Notes: generated by a model not told the origin, from the letters alone. A stretch of DNA of 64,000 nucleotides from Collinsella sp. 4_8_47FAA (GCF_000763055.1 NZ_KN214139.1:35670-99669), one strand, 5' to 3'; positions 1-8,031 are shown, counted from the first letter of the stretch. Program-made: numbers and translations.

Positions 1-519
1 CGAGCCGTTCGCGTAATACGCAGCAGACGCGTAAGACGAGCCGGAGCCGGCGTTGTAATACGAAGCCTGAACGGCCTCAGCGGCCTCGGCTTCGGCTGCG
101 GCAGCCTCGAGCGCCTCGCGCTTGGCATCCTCAAGCGTGGAGCGAAGCTCGTCGAGCTCGGTCGACTTGGCGTCGACCTCCCCCATCGTCAACAGGCTAC
201 CCGCACCGTCGATGCAGCTCTGCAGCACAGCGCGCTCGTCATCGGTAACATAGTCGCCATACATATTCATAATAATCTGAGCGCGCATCTCCAGGGAATC
301 GCGCTTTGCCCCCATCGAGGCGTTCCACTCCTGCATAGAGCCATAACCGTCGCCGCGGTAGTCGACGGGCTGCACCAGCGTCGCCTCGGACGGCGTAGAT
401 CCAACCGTATCGGATAGTGTTGCCGCGTGGGCATCAGTTGCGCCGGCGCCCGCCAAAAGTGCCACGGTCAGAGCGGCGGAAAGGGCGGCGGCTTTCGGTT
501 TTCGTGAATCGATCCTCAT
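1..519 (-). CDS. Secreted protein of unknown function, N-terminal part
   Basis: This gene runs off the left edge; 173 residues are visible. The ATG at 519 follows a GGAGG at 531-535. Residues 1-33 are a typical Sec signal peptide: a basic start (MRIDSRKPK), an Ala/Leu-rich core and an AHA-A cleavage site. The mature part has a Trp/Met segment, then a Glu/Ala/Lys-rich stretch at about residues 95-145 that should form a long helix or coiled coil. It then enters a Ser/Tyr/Gly/Ala-rich linker. This layout (signal peptide, coiled coil, low-complexity linker, missing C-terminal domain) is common in secreted cell-wall enzymes. The catalytic domain lies outside the window, so no function is assigned. 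Confidence 0.75.
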   Translation of the reverse strand, partial: MRIDSRKPKAAALSAALTVALLAGAGATDAHAATLSDTVGSTPSEATLVQPVDYRGDGYGSMQEWNASMGAKRDSLEMRAQIIMNMYGDYVTDDERAVLQSCIDGAGSLLTMGEVDAKSTELDELRSTLEDAKREALEAAAAEAEAAEAVQASYYNAGSGSSYASAAYYANGS

Positions 520-731
520 GTAGCTGGAAACCTCCGTAGTGCGTTTTTTGCTGCGTTTGAGCTGCGTGTGATTCGATCGCGCTGCATAGTACCCCGAGCA
601 AATCGCGACCTGCGGTTTTACTCAAAAGGCGCACGTCAATTGCGTAAAACTCACATCCTCTCAACAGGAGTTTTCCACATCTCGATTGCATAAAGCATGC
701 CAAAAACCCTGTAACAGCGCCCTTCCTATGC

Positions 732-770
732 AAAAAAGGCGCCTGTGCAACCATTGTTCGCACAGGCGCC
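732..770 (-). terminator. Intrinsic terminator of metY
   Basis: An 11-bp perfect stem (GGCGCCTGTGC with GCACAGGCGCC, 738-748 and 760-770) is followed on the minus strand by six T (732-737). It lies about 60 bases past the metY stop codon. The 313-bp interval 520-832 otherwise holds only this terminator and the leader of the secreted-protein gene. Confidence 0.9.
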
Positions 771-832
771 TTGAGCAGGCATTTTATGCAGTTATACCTA
801 TCGAGTCGCAAGGGGTCCTTGCACAAGTCGCC

Positions 833-2143
833 TTACTCGTCCAGCGCGGCGAAGGCCTGCTTCAGATCCCAAATGATGTCCTCGGCGTTCTCGGTACCGA
901 TGGAAAGACGAATCGTGGAGGGCGTGATGTTCTGCTCAGCGAGCTCCTCGGCAGAGAGCTGGGAGTGCGTGGTGGTAGCCGGGTGCACGACGAGCGACTT
1001 GACGTCGGCCACGTTGGCGAGCAGCGAGAACACCTGCAGATGATCGATGAACTTCCAAGCTGCCTCCTGGCCACCCTTAATCTCAAAGGTAAAGATCGAG
1101 GCACCGCCGTTGGGGAAATACTGCTTGTAAAGCTCATGGTCGGGGTGCTCAGGCAGGCTCGGGTGGTTCACCTTGGCGACGTGGCTGTCACCAGCCAGGA
1201 ACTCAACGACCTTCTTGGTGTTCTCGACATGACGGTCAACGCGCAGCGACAGGGTCTCGGTGCCCTGGAGCAAGACCCAGGCGTTGAACGGGCTGATGCA
1301 GGCGCCCTCGTCACGCAGCAGGATAGCGCGGACAAAGGTCGCGAAGGCGGCGGGACCGGCAGCCTCGGCAAACGAAACACCGTGGTAGGAGGGGTTGGGC
1401 TCAGCGATCTGGGCGTACTTTCCGCTCGCCTTCCAATCGAAGTTACCGCCGTCGACGATCACACCGCCCAGCGAGGTGCCGTGGCCGCCGATGAACTTGG
1501 TTGCGGAGTGGACGACGATGTTGGCACCATGCTCCAGCGGACGGAACAGATACGGGGTGCCGAAGGTGTTGTCGACGACAACCGGCAGACCGTGCTTCTT
1601 GGCGATCTCGGAGATGGCGTCGATGTTGGGGATGTCGGAGTTGGGGTTGCCGAGCGTCTCGAGATAGATGACCGTGGTGTTGTCCTTGATGGCACCCTCG
1701 ACCTCTTCCAGGTTATGGGCATCGACAAACGTGGTCTCGACGCCAAACTGGGAGAGCGTATGCTCCAGCAGGTTGTAGGAGCCACCGTAAATGGTCTTCT
1801 GAGCCACCACGTGGTCACCGGCCTGGGCAAGAGCCTGCAGGGTATAGGTGATGGCAGCAGCACCGGAGGCGACGGCAAGGCCAGCAACGCCGCCCTCGAG
1901 TGCGGCGATACGATCCTCGAAGACGCCCTGGGTGGAGTTGGTCAGACGGCCGTAGATGTTACCGGCGTCTGCAAGACCAAAGCGGTCGGCGGCGTGCTGG
2001 GAGTTGCGGAACACATAGCTCGTGGTCTGGTAGATAGGCACGGCACGGGAGTCGGATGCAGGATCGGCGCTCTCCTGACCAACGTGCAGCTGCAGGGTAT
2101 CGAAACCAAAGGTGTGCTCGGAGTTGTTGATGAACTGGCTCAT
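833..2143 (-). CDS. metY: O-acetylhomoserine sulfhydrylase (Cys/Met metabolism PLP enzyme)
   Basis: This predicted cytosolic enzyme of 436 residues matches the usual MetY length. It belongs to the gamma family of PLP enzymes, which make homocysteine from O-acetylhomoserine and sulfide. Visible marks are the NIYGRLTN stretch near residue 62, the ALEGG-VASG region at 81-95 that contacts the cofactor phosphate, the DNTFGTPY segment at 191-198, and the Schiff-base lysine in SATKFIGGHG (about K216). The ATG at 2143 is chosen because AAGGAG sits 7 bases upstream; an in-frame extension to 2254 runs through the leader and lacks family similarity. It is divergent from a LysR gene. A good promoter, a short leader ORF and a hairpin lie upstream, suggesting control by sulfur amino acid supply. 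MetY is favoured over cystathionine synthase by its length and the NTFGTPYLFRP motif. Confidence 0.92.
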   Translation of the reverse strand: MSQFINNSEHTFGFDTLQLHVGQESADPASDSRAVPIYQTTSYVFRNSQHAADRFGLADAGNIYGRLTNSTQGVFEDRIAALEGGVAGLAVASGAAAITYTLQALAQAGDHVVAQKTIYGGSYNLLEHTLSQFGVETTFVDAHNLEEVEGAIKDNTTVIYLETLGNPNSDIPNIDAISEIAKKHGLPVVVDNTFGTPYLFRPLEHGANIVVHSATKFIGGHGTSLGGVIVDGGNFDWKASGKYAQIAEPNPSYHGVSFAEAAGPAAFATFVRAILLRDEGACISPFNAWVLLQGTETLSLRVDRHVENTKKVVEFLAGDSHVAKVNHPSLPEHPDHELYKQYFPNGGASIFTFEIKGGQEAAWKFIDHLQVFSLLANVADVKSLVVHPATTTHSQLSAEELAEQNITPSTIRLSIGTENAEDIIWDLKQAFAALDE

Positions 2144-2198
2144 GATGATCTCCTTGATCAAATAAAAGTAAATAAATAAGAGAGAAGTAAGTCGCTGT

Positions 2199-2230
2199 CT
2201 CCTGATCACGCCGACGGGCGCAAACAGGAG
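2199..2230 (-). promoter_or_regulatory. Leader hairpin overlapping the metY upstream ORF
   Basis: In the metY leader RNA, CTCCTG (2225-2230) can pair with CAGGAG (2199-2204). An inner CGCC/GGCG stem closes a CGTC loop. The 3' arm contains the stop codon of the leader ORF, so a ribosome finishing or stalling on that ORF would change the fold. A pyrimidine- and U-rich tract (TTACTTCTCTCTTATTTATT) follows, but without a clean U-run, so it is not a textbook terminator. Confidence 0.5.
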
Positions 2231-2259
2231 CCCGGCATTCGTCTTGGTAAGCAATTCAT
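2206..2259 (-). CDS. 17-residue leader peptide upstream of metY
   Basis: The ORF encodes MNCLPRRMPGSCLRPSA. It starts at an ATG with a near-ideal AAAGGAGG site 7 bases upstream and ends 62 bases before the metY start. The Shine-Dalgarno is stronger than that of many real genes here, so translation is likely. The peptide has two Cys and two Met codons, which are rare residues. Cys-bearing leader peptides are known to control sulfur-assimilation genes in other actinobacteria; by analogy this could sense charged tRNA-Cys. That role is inferred. Confidence 0.6.
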   Translation of the reverse strand: MNCLPRRMPGSCLRPSA

Positions 2260-2327
2260 ATGCGGGCCTCCTTTCGCATCCCGATTCCGTAGTTGGCTTA
2301 ATTACCTACTGCCTTTGTGTGTTTTGA

Positions 2328-2356
2328 ATAGTACGAGCATTGTTTCCCTCGGTCAA
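2328..2356 (-). promoter_or_regulatory. metY promoter
   Basis: On the minus strand a TTGACC -35 (2351-2356) and a TACTAT -10 (2328-2333) are separated by 17 bases. The predicted transcript starts near 2321, giving a leader of about 180 bases that contains the leader ORF. Confidence 0.7.
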
Positions 2357-2370
2357 TCACTTAAAAGCGC

Positions 2371-2397
2371 TAACATGTTATCTGTTTTATAGATAAC
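2371..2397. promoter_or_regulatory. Overlapping palindromes, candidate LysR operator
   Basis: TAACATGTTA (2371-2380) is a perfect 10-bp palindrome. It overlaps an inverted repeat GTTATCT-N7-AGATAAC (2377-2397). The pair lies just upstream of the metY -35 and directly before the lysR start, where LysR regulators commonly both activate the divergent gene and repress themselves. Confidence 0.55.
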
Positions 2398-2417
2398 AAT
2401 CGAAAGGACGAGCGCCG

Positions 2418-3320
2418 ATGACCCTCCAACAGCTTCGTTTTCTGATCGCCGTGGCAGAGTCCGGCTCAATCAACGCCGCAGCTCAGCGCCTCTATACTGC
2501 TCAGTCCAACATCTCAAACGCCGTCAAAAGCCTGGAGCAGGAACTTCATATCGAAATTTTTACGCGCTCTAGCCGCGGTGTTGCACTCACCAACGACGGC
2601 ACCGAGCTTTTGGGTTATGCGCGCCAGGTCGTAGAGCAGGCCGACATGCTCGAGGCACGCTACGAGGACGGCGGCACCCCGCAAGCCCGCCTCGCCATTT
2701 CCGCCCAGCACTACGCCTTTTCGGTCGAGGCCTTTGTCAACGTGGTCGAGCGCTGCCGCGACAGCAAGTTCGAGTTCATCATGCGCGAGACCACCACATC
2801 GCAGATCATTGATGACGTCCGTGCGTTTCGCAGCGATATCGGCATTCTGTATCTGGATGACTTTAACGCCCGCGTTCTGCAGAAGGCCTTCGCCGATGCC
2901 CGTGCAAGCTTCCATCCCCTATTCGACGCGACGGTCCACGTCTTCGTTAGCGAGCGCCACCCGCTCGCACGCCGCCCTCAGCTGTCCCTTGCCGACCTCA
3001 CGCCCTATACGCGCTACAGCTTTGAGCAGGGAACCTCAAACTCCTTCTATTACGCCGAGGAACCTTTTAGCTATATCCCTTGCGACCGCAACATACGAAT
3101 CTCGGACCGCGGAACACTTACCAACTTACTTATCACGTCGAACGGTTACACCCTGTCGACCGGCGTCCTCTCCAATGAAATGCAATGGGGTATGGCATCG
3201 ATCCCGTTAGCAGACGCCCCAACGATGCACGTAGGCTATATCATGCACGACGAGCGCAAGCCCTCTCCCCTCTTGCAGCAATACCTCGATGAGCTCAACC
3301 GCATCATCCATGCCAACTAA
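2418..3320 (+). CDS. LysR-family transcriptional regulator
   Basis: This protein of 300 residues has the standard LysR layout. An N-terminal winged helix-turn-helix (residues 1-60) opens with the typical MTLQQLRFLIAVAESGSINA, with TAQSNISNAVKSLE as the recognition region. A periplasmic-binding-like effector domain follows from about residue 90 to the end. The ATG at 2418 has AAAGGA 8 bases upstream. It is divergent from metY across 274 bp that hold a metY promoter and two AT-rich palindromes, so it is the obvious candidate regulator of metY. The ligand is not evident; O-acetylserine or another sulfur-pathway intermediate would fit the context. Confidence 0.88.
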   Translation: MTLQQLRFLIAVAESGSINAAAQRLYTAQSNISNAVKSLEQELHIEIFTRSSRGVALTNDGTELLGYARQVVEQADMLEARYEDGGTPQARLAISAQHYAFSVEAFVNVVERCRDSKFEFIMRETTTSQIIDDVRAFRSDIGILYLDDFNARVLQKAFADARASFHPLFDATVHVFVSERHPLARRPQLSLADLTPYTRYSFEQGTSNSFYYAEEPFSYIPCDRNIRISDRGTLTNLLITSNGYTLSTGVLSNEMQWGMASIPLADAPTMHVGYIMHDERKPSPLLQQYLDELNRIIHAN

Positions 3321-3419
3321 CTGTCGGAAGACGGGGTAGAAATCATAGATTGCTAGCCCCCGGCGGGCATGGCGCTACAATGGTCACTCGCACGAAACGT
3401 ACCCAACGAAAGGAACCAT

Positions 3420-3905
3420 GTGAAGGTCATCATCTATACCGACGGCTCGGCCCGATCAAATCCGGGACGCGGCGGCTACGGCGCCGTGCTCAAATACACC
3501 AACCCCGCCGGCAAGACCTTTACCTCCGAGCTTTCGCGCGGTTACGCCAAGACCACCAACAACCGCATGGAGCTCATGGCGGTCATCGTAGCACTCGAGG
3601 CGCTCAACCGCCCCTGCGACGTCGAAGTCCATTCCGATTCGCAGTACGTCGTCAACGCCTTTAACAAACACTGGATCGACGGCTGGAAAAAGCGCGGATG
3701 GAAGACCGCCAACAAGCAGCCTGTCAAGAACCGCGATCTGTGGGAGCGTCTGCTCACCGCAAAGAGCAAGCACAAAGTGGAGTTCATCTGGGTTAAGGGC
3801 CACGCCGGCCATGAGCTCAACGAGCGCTGCGACGAGCTTGCCACCACGGCGGCCGACGGCAGCAACCTCGATATCGACGCCGGCTTTAACGAGAGCGACC
3901 TGTAA
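3420..3905 (+). CDS. rnhA: Ribonuclease HI
   Basis: The enzyme cleaves the RNA strand of RNA-DNA hybrids, removing R-loops and primers. The four carboxylates of the family are in place in the 161-residue protein: D8 in [12 protein letters not shown]51 in [10 protein letters not shown]73 in HSDSQYV and D138 in NERCDELA, with the conserved His in VKGHAGH near 128. The [19 protein letters not shown] segment is the basic protrusion of E. coli-type RNase HI. The GTG at 3420 is chosen because AAAGGA lies 6 bases upstream and the protein then begins exactly at the first strand; an ATG at 3369 would add 17 unrelated residues. It is probably transcribed alone. Confidence 0.93.
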   Translation: MKVIIYTDGSARSNPGRGGYGAVLKYTNPAGKTFTSELSRGYAKTTNNRMELMAVIVALEALNRPCDVEVHSDSQYVVNAFNKHWIDGWKKRGWKTANKQPVKNRDLWERLLTAKSKHKVEFIWVKGHAGHELNERCDELATTAADGSNLDIDAGFNESDL

Positions 3906-3980
3906 CGGCGTTTTCGCACGCTATTTCCTGTCCCCTCGCGCTACACTCATCCTGTAAACCGAACGGCACGAGGGGGATAC

Positions 3981-5087
3981 ATGCTGCGTATAGCGACCAT
4001 CGGCACATCCATGATTACCGACGACTTTATCCAGGTCGTCAACGCCAGCGACCAAGCTGCGTTTGTGGGCACGCTCTCGCGCGATGCAGATCGCGGCGCC
4101 GCCTTCACCGCTAAGCATGGTGGCGAGCGTAACTTCACCGCGCTTGACGAGCTTGCGTCCGCTGCCGACGTCGACGCCGTCTACATCGGCAGCCCCAATG
4201 CGCTCCACTGCGAGCAGGCGCTCGCCTGTATCGCCGGCGGCAAGCACGTCATCGTCGAGAAGCCCTTCTGCGCCACCGAAGCGCAGGCGCTGGAAGTCTT
4301 CCGCGCTGCCGAGGCAGCAGGTGTCGTAGCCCTCGAGGCCATGCGCCCCCTCCATGACCCCGCTTTCCACGCCATCGAGGACGCCCTGGGTGAGATCGCC
4401 CCCATCCGCCGCGCCTCATTGCGCTTTGGCAAATATTCTTCGCGCTACAACGAAATTCTCGCGGGACGCACCACCAATATCTTCGACTGCAATATGGCAT
4501 CGGGCTCCCTCATGGACATTGGCGTCTACACCGTCGAGCCCATGGTCGAGATTTTCGGCATGCCCTCCGGCCTTACGAGCATGGCTACTCTGCTCGACCC
4601 CACCACGCGACAGCTCACGCACGGCCCCATCGATGGCTGCGGTTCCATCCTCGCCAGCTACGGCGGTGGCCGTATCTCCGTCGAGCTCGCGCACTCCAAA
4701 ATTACGAATGACCTACTGCCCTCGCAGATCGAAGGCGAGCGTGGCACTATCCAGATTGACCATCTGTCCACGCCCCGCAACGTCCGCATCGACTATCGCG
4801 GCGACGTCGTACACGGCTCGGCGACCGAGGCGCCGCGCGAACAGAGCGACAACGGCCGCGTGCTCGACCTGCCCAGATCAAGCAACACCATGGAATACGA
4901 ACTCGCAGACTTTATCACCGCCATCGGCGGCATCGATAACGTCAAGGAAGAGATTTGGGAGACCCCGGCGGGACGTCACGAGCTTGGCCACTACCGCGAT
5001 GTCACGCTCGTCTCACTGCGCATCATGGATGCCGTGCGTCAGCAGGCCGGCATAACCTTCCCGGCCGACGCAGACAAGCAGGCATAG
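3981..5087 (+). CDS. Gfo/Idh/MocA-family NAD(P)-dependent oxidoreductase
   Basis: The protein has 368 residues. The N-terminal Rossmann fold (residues 1-120) starts MLRIATIGTSMITDDF and carries IGSPNALHCEQA. The family signature EKPF (about residues 93-96) supplies the catalytic-dyad lysine. The C-terminal alpha/beta domain contains SGSLMDIGVYTVEPM, where the Asp-x-Gly-x-Tyr region lines the substrate site in relatives. The family oxidises or reduces sugars, inositols and amino sugars; the substrate cannot be told from sequence. The ATG follows AGGGGG. The gene ends 2 bases before the acylphosphatase start, so the two are probably co-transcribed. Confidence 0.85.
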   Translation: MLRIATIGTSMITDDFIQVVNASDQAAFVGTLSRDADRGAAFTAKHGGERNFTALDELASAADVDAVYIGSPNALHCEQALACIAGGKHVIVEKPFCATEAQALEVFRAAEAAGVVALEAMRPLHDPAFHAIEDALGEIAPIRRASLRFGKYSSRYNEILAGRTTNIFDCNMASGSLMDIGVYTVEPMVEIFGMPSGLTSMATLLDPTTRQLTHGPIDGCGSILASYGGGRISVELAHSKITNDLLPSQIEGERGTIQIDHLSTPRNVRIDYRGDVVHGSATEAPREQSDNGRVLDLPRSSNTMEYELADFITAIGGIDNVKEEIWETPAGRHELGHYRDVTLVSLRIMDAVRQQAGITFPADADKQA

Positions 5088-5089
5088 CG

Positions 5090-5500
5090 ATGGGCCTCTT
5101 CGATACGTTCTTCTCCAGCGTCACCGGCGGCAGTCGAGAGCCTCAAAAACCGTCAAACGTCGAGCTCGAGCTGCGCCGCAGGCTTACTGTGCTCGCAAGC
5201 GACGAGGCCACTCAAGGCGCCCCGCAGCGCTATTTCCTGCGGTGGGAGGGGCAGGTCCAGGGCGTCGGCTTCCGCTTCACCAACACCAACCTCGCGCAGG
5301 CACGCGCACTCACCGGCTGGGTACGTAACATGGAAGACGGTTCAGTCGAGATGGAGATACAGGGAGCTCCGGCAAATATCCTATCTCATCTCGAGGCGCT
5401 TCATGCCTCCTACGAGCGCATGGGAACGCGTTTTCGCCTCGTAGACGCTCAGGCCCGAGCCCCACTTGCCAATGAAGACGGTTTCAGTCCTCATTATTAG
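5090..5500 (+). CDS. acyP: Acylphosphatase with an N-terminal extension
   Basis: The protein is 136 residues long, against about 90 for a usual acylphosphatase. The enzyme domain spans roughly residues 47-130. It has the active-site loop GQVQGVGFRF, with the phosphate-binding Arg near 62, and GWVRNMEDGSVE, with the catalytic Asn near 80. Residues 1-46 (MGLFDTFFSSVTGG then a Pro/Glu/Arg-rich stretch) are extra and match no domain I recognise. The ATG at 5090 lies 2 bases after the upstream stop codon, so translation may be coupled. The enzyme hydrolyses acyl phosphates such as carbamoyl phosphate. Confidence 0.85.
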   Translation: MGLFDTFFSSVTGGSREPQKPSNVELELRRRLTVLASDEATQGAPQRYFLRWEGQVQGVGFRFTNTNLAQARALTGWVRNMEDGSVEMEIQGAPANILSHLEALHASYERMGTRFRLVDAQARAPLANEDGFSPHY

Positions 5501-5561
5501 TATTGTGTGCTAAATACGGTATCATTTACCTACGACCGTTGATAGAAAAGAGGCGAGGCGC

Positions 5562-5942
5562 ATGGCGGTGCAAAGAAGGAATACCAGGCAGCGAAAGCTG
5601 GTTCTTGACGCCGTGCGCCAAAGCTATAACCATCCCACCGCCGACGAAATCTACAACGCCGTGCGCGCGCAGGATGACAAAATCAGCCGCGGTACGGTCT
5701 ACCGCAATCTCAATCTCTTGGCCGACGCCGGCGAGATCCTCTCCATCAAGACGCCGGGCGGCAGCCGCTTCGATCGCACGATCGAGCCGCATGCGCATAT
5801 CATCTGCACCTCGTGCAGCCGCGTCATCGACGTACCGCTCCCCTTCGATGCCCAGCTCGACGCCAAAGCGTCCGAGCAAATCGGCTGGCACGTCACGTCG
5901 CACTACACCATCTTCGAGGGTCTCTGCCCCGACTGCCGGTAG
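5562..5942 (+). CDS. Fur-family regulator, PerR-like
   Basis: This 126-residue repressor has a winged-helix DNA-binding half (residues 1-75), including PTADEIYNAV and the recognition helix region SRGTVYRNLNLL. Its dimerisation half contains FDRTIEPHAHIICTSC. The two CxxC pairs (CTSC and the C-terminal CPDC) form the structural zinc site. The His/Asp cluster (H24, the Asp in RFDRT, and HAH) fits the regulatory metal site. Length and the HAHIIC pattern favour PerR over Fur or Zur, but the class cannot be fixed by eye. It stands alone, with no katA or ahpC next to it. The ATG follows AGAGGCGAGGC. Confidence 0.85.
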   Translation: MAVQRRNTRQRKLVLDAVRQSYNHPTADEIYNAVRAQDDKISRGTVYRNLNLLADAGEILSIKTPGGSRFDRTIEPHAHIICTSCSRVIDVPLPFDAQLDAKASEQIGWHVTSHYTIFEGLCPDCR

Positions 5943-5946
5943 ATGT

Positions 5947-6017
5947 TCGGGACATGCCTTAAAATCCACCTTTCCGCGCTTTGCAGCAAACAGTACATTT
6001 CTAGGCATGTCCCGAAA
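5947..6017. terminator. Inverted repeat between convergent genes
   Basis: TTCGGGACATGCCT (5947-5960) is perfectly repeated in inverse at 6004-6017, separated by 43 bases. It fills the whole 77-bp gap between the convergent perR-like and HAD genes. It probably ends transcription from both sides, although the loop is unusually long and there is no U-run. Confidence 0.55.
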
Positions 6018-6019
6018 AC

Positions 6020-6817
6020 CTACTCGGCGAGCAGGCGGTGCAGTTCTTCTTCGACCGTGTGCACGTAACGGACGCGATCGTTGATACCGCGCATGGTGGG
6101 GTTGCAGCTCTCCATCAGATAGGGATGGCCCACGACGTTGAGCATGTCGCGATCGTTCTCATTGTCGCCAAATGCCATCATCTCATCGGGCGAAATCCCC
6201 AGGATACGACCGTAATCGACAAGCGCGGAGCCCTTGCCCGAACCGAAACCGATAAGGTCCGTCCATGCGGTTCCTGACGTCATCACATCGACACGGTCGC
6301 CAAAGAGGCGCTCGAAATACTCCCGGGCCGCCGGATAATCCACCTCGGGCGTCTGGAAGCCAATCTTAATGACATCCTCGTCGATGTCCTCGGGACGGTC
6401 GACCACCGCCACATCGCAGTGGACCACATAGCGCAAATGGTCGACGAACGCATCGTTGCCGCTCATGGTGTAGATGTGCCCCTCACACGAAAGGGTCATG
6501 TCGGTATGGGGATACGCAACCACGGTATTCGCGATAACCATAGCAAGGCTACGCTCCATGGAACGCTTGACGACGGCACGCCCCTCGCTCATCACCAGGG
6601 TTCCGTTTTCGCATACATAGGCGAGCTCATCGGCCACCGGGGCAAACAGGTAGCGCAAGCTCGCATATTGACGGCCACTCGCCGGCATAAACACGATACC
6701 ACGACGATGCAGCTCATCGATAAGCTCAAAGGCCTCGGAACGCAGCTCGCGCTCCCCCGGATGCAGCAACGTGCCGTCCAAATCGCATGCAATCAGTTTG
6801 ATTCCCTCAAGACCCAT
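6020..6817 (-). CDS. HAD-superfamily (Cof-type) phosphatase
   Basis: The 265-residue protein shows all HAD motifs. Motif I is ACDLDGTLLHPG near the N-terminus with the nucleophile Asp. Motif II is the MPASGR segment. Motif III is the lysine in IGFGSGKGSAL, and motif IV is MAFGDNENDRDML. The cap between motifs II and III is of the Cof/C2 type, as in sugar-phosphate and flavin-phosphate phosphatases. The ATG at 6817 is preferred since the protein then starts just before motif I and has GGGGGA upstream; an upstream in-frame extension has no ribosome site. The substrate is unknown. Confidence 0.88.
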   Translation of the reverse strand: MGLEGIKLIACDLDGTLLHPGERELRSEAFELIDELHRRGIVFMPASGRQYASLRYLFAPVADELAYVCENGTLVMSEGRAVVKRSMERSLAMVIANTVVAYPHTDMTLSCEGHIYTMSGNDAFVDHLRYVVHCDVAVVDRPEDIDEDVIKIGFQTPEVDYPAAREYFERLFGDRVDVMTSGTAWTDLIGFGSGKGSALVDYGRILGISPDEMMAFGDNENDRDMLNVVGHPYLMESCNPTMRGINDRVRYVHTVEEELHRLLAE

Positions 6818-6900
6818 ATGCTTCCCCCAAAGCCTCATATCAACAGCAAGACGGACCTTGATCGGTCGCCCCTCAAAGCCCGTCTTGCGCATACGCGCGC

Positions 6901-7479
6901 TTAGCCGCGCGCCTTTTTTACGATGGTAAAGTCGGGAGCCATGCTCACGACGACCTCCGCCGCACTCGACGCAAAGCGCCGGTCCGCATCGAGTTCACGG
7001 GTAACCAGCGAGAGCCGAACACCCTCGACACCCCGGAGCATGCGGCCCAAAACAGGCTGCACCGGCGTATACATGCGCACAGTATGCTCGTCCGAGTCGC
7101 CCCGGAAGAGCGGCGCATGCATGTTGCCGATCTCCCAGCACGAATGCGCGAGCGCAATCGGGTCCATGCGGTCAACTTCGACCAAATAAACCTCGGCGCT
7201 GCGCAAGCGCACGACAACCGCCACGGGCACCATGCCCGAACGGTCAATGGCGAGCACGTCGCCGTCGGCAAGACGACCGCCGTCGGCAGTATCCAGCCGA
7301 ACATCGACCGTGCGCCCCAGCTCCGTCACGCCCACAAACGCGTATACATCAGCCTGGTCCCAATCGAGCAGCAGATCGTCAACTTCAAAGACGCCGCCCA
7401 ACTTCCGGCGAAGCAGGAGTTCATAGGACGGATCGTTGAGATTTCCCAAGCATGTCGTCGAAACCAAGCGTTCAGGCAT
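6901..7479 (-). CDS. UreE-like protein (putative nickel metallochaperone relative)
   Basis: The 192-residue protein resembles urease accessory protein UreE. It has a beta-rich N-terminal half with the RLADGDVLAID stretch (about 69-79). Its ferredoxin-like C-terminal half carries ALAHSCWEIGNMHAPL (about 109-124), the counterpart of the UreE A-x-x-LGNRH-x-P motif, followed by VLGRMLRG. No urease structural gene is in the window. The conserved interface His of the UreE DHVLxxML motif is replaced by Gln (about Q141), and there is no His-rich tail. It begins 3 bases after slyD, so the two are one operon. The fold assignment is moderately secure; nickel delivery is inference and may be lost. Confidence 0.55.
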   Translation of the reverse strand: MPERLVSTTCLGNLNDPSYELLLRRKLGGVFEVDDLLLDWDQADVYAFVGVTELGRTVDVRLDTADGGRLADGDVLAIDRSGMVPVAVVVRLRSAEVYLVEVDRMDPIALAHSCWEIGNMHAPLFRGDSDEHTVRMYTPVQPVLGRMLRGVEGVRLSLVTRELDADRRFASSAAEVVVSMAPDFTIVKKARG

Positions 7480-7482
7480 ACT

Positions 7483-7911
7483 CTAACCCTCGACCTCGAC
7501 GAGCTCGATATCAAAGTTGAGGTCCTTACCGGCCAGCTCGTGGTTGGCGTCGAGCGTCACGGCCTCGGGCGTTACATCGATGACCACGGCGGGGACGGGC
7601 ATACCGCTCGGCGTGGACAAGAAGAGCTTCATGCCCTTCTCAATCTGCTCGATGTTGGGAACCTGTTCGGCCGGGAAGGTCAGAACCATCTCGGGATTGT
7701 GCTCGCCGTAGGCATCGGCAGCAGGAATGTGCACGGTCTTCTTCTCACCCACCTGCATGTCGACAACAGCGGCGTCGAAGCCCTTGATCATCTGGCCGGC
7801 GCCGCAGGTGAACTCCAGCGGCTCACCGCGATCGTAGGAGCTATCGAACTGCGTGCCGTCGTCGAGCGTGCCGCGATAATGAGTCTTGACCTTCTTGCCC
7901 TGGTTGGACAT
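7483..7911 (-). CDS. slyD: SlyD-type FKBP peptidyl-prolyl isomerase
   Basis: This 142-residue protein has an FKBP core. KVKTHYRGTLDDGTQFDSS opens the first strands, GEPLEFTCGAGQMIKGFD follows, and the C-terminal strand is DLNFDIELVEVE. The insert-in-flap chaperone domain sits in the middle (about residues 65-125). That is the SlyD layout: a cytosolic proline isomerase and folding helper. The His/Cys-rich nickel-binding tail of E. coli SlyD is absent. The ATG at 7911 has GGAGG 6 bases upstream. The UreE-like gene follows at once on the same strand, which is suggestive because SlyD proteins can serve nickel-enzyme maturation. Confidence 0.9.
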   Translation of the reverse strand: MSNQGKKVKTHYRGTLDDGTQFDSSYDRGEPLEFTCGAGQMIKGFDAAVVDMQVGEKKTVHIPAADAYGEHNPEMVLTFPAEQVPNIEQIEKGMKLFLSTPSGMPVPAVVIDVTPEAVTLDANHELAGKDLNFDIELVEVEG

Positions 7912-8031
7912 GGAAACCTCCGTGATAAGGGCGGCGCACAACACGGGCCGCCATGAACATATGGCGTTAACTATACCCTAGTCATACAATTTGAAGACAG
8001 TTTGCAAAGAAACGCTGCAACCGGAGGAACC

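Noticed and set aside
686..2179. Long plus-strand frame opposite metY
   Set aside because: It is a shadow of metY on the other strand; similar long antisense frames lie opposite most high-GC genes here, with no family similarity or ribosome sites.
2144..2327. SAM or other known riboswitch before metY
   Set aside because: No conserved SAM-riboswitch core is visible; the region is better explained by a leader ORF and hairpin.
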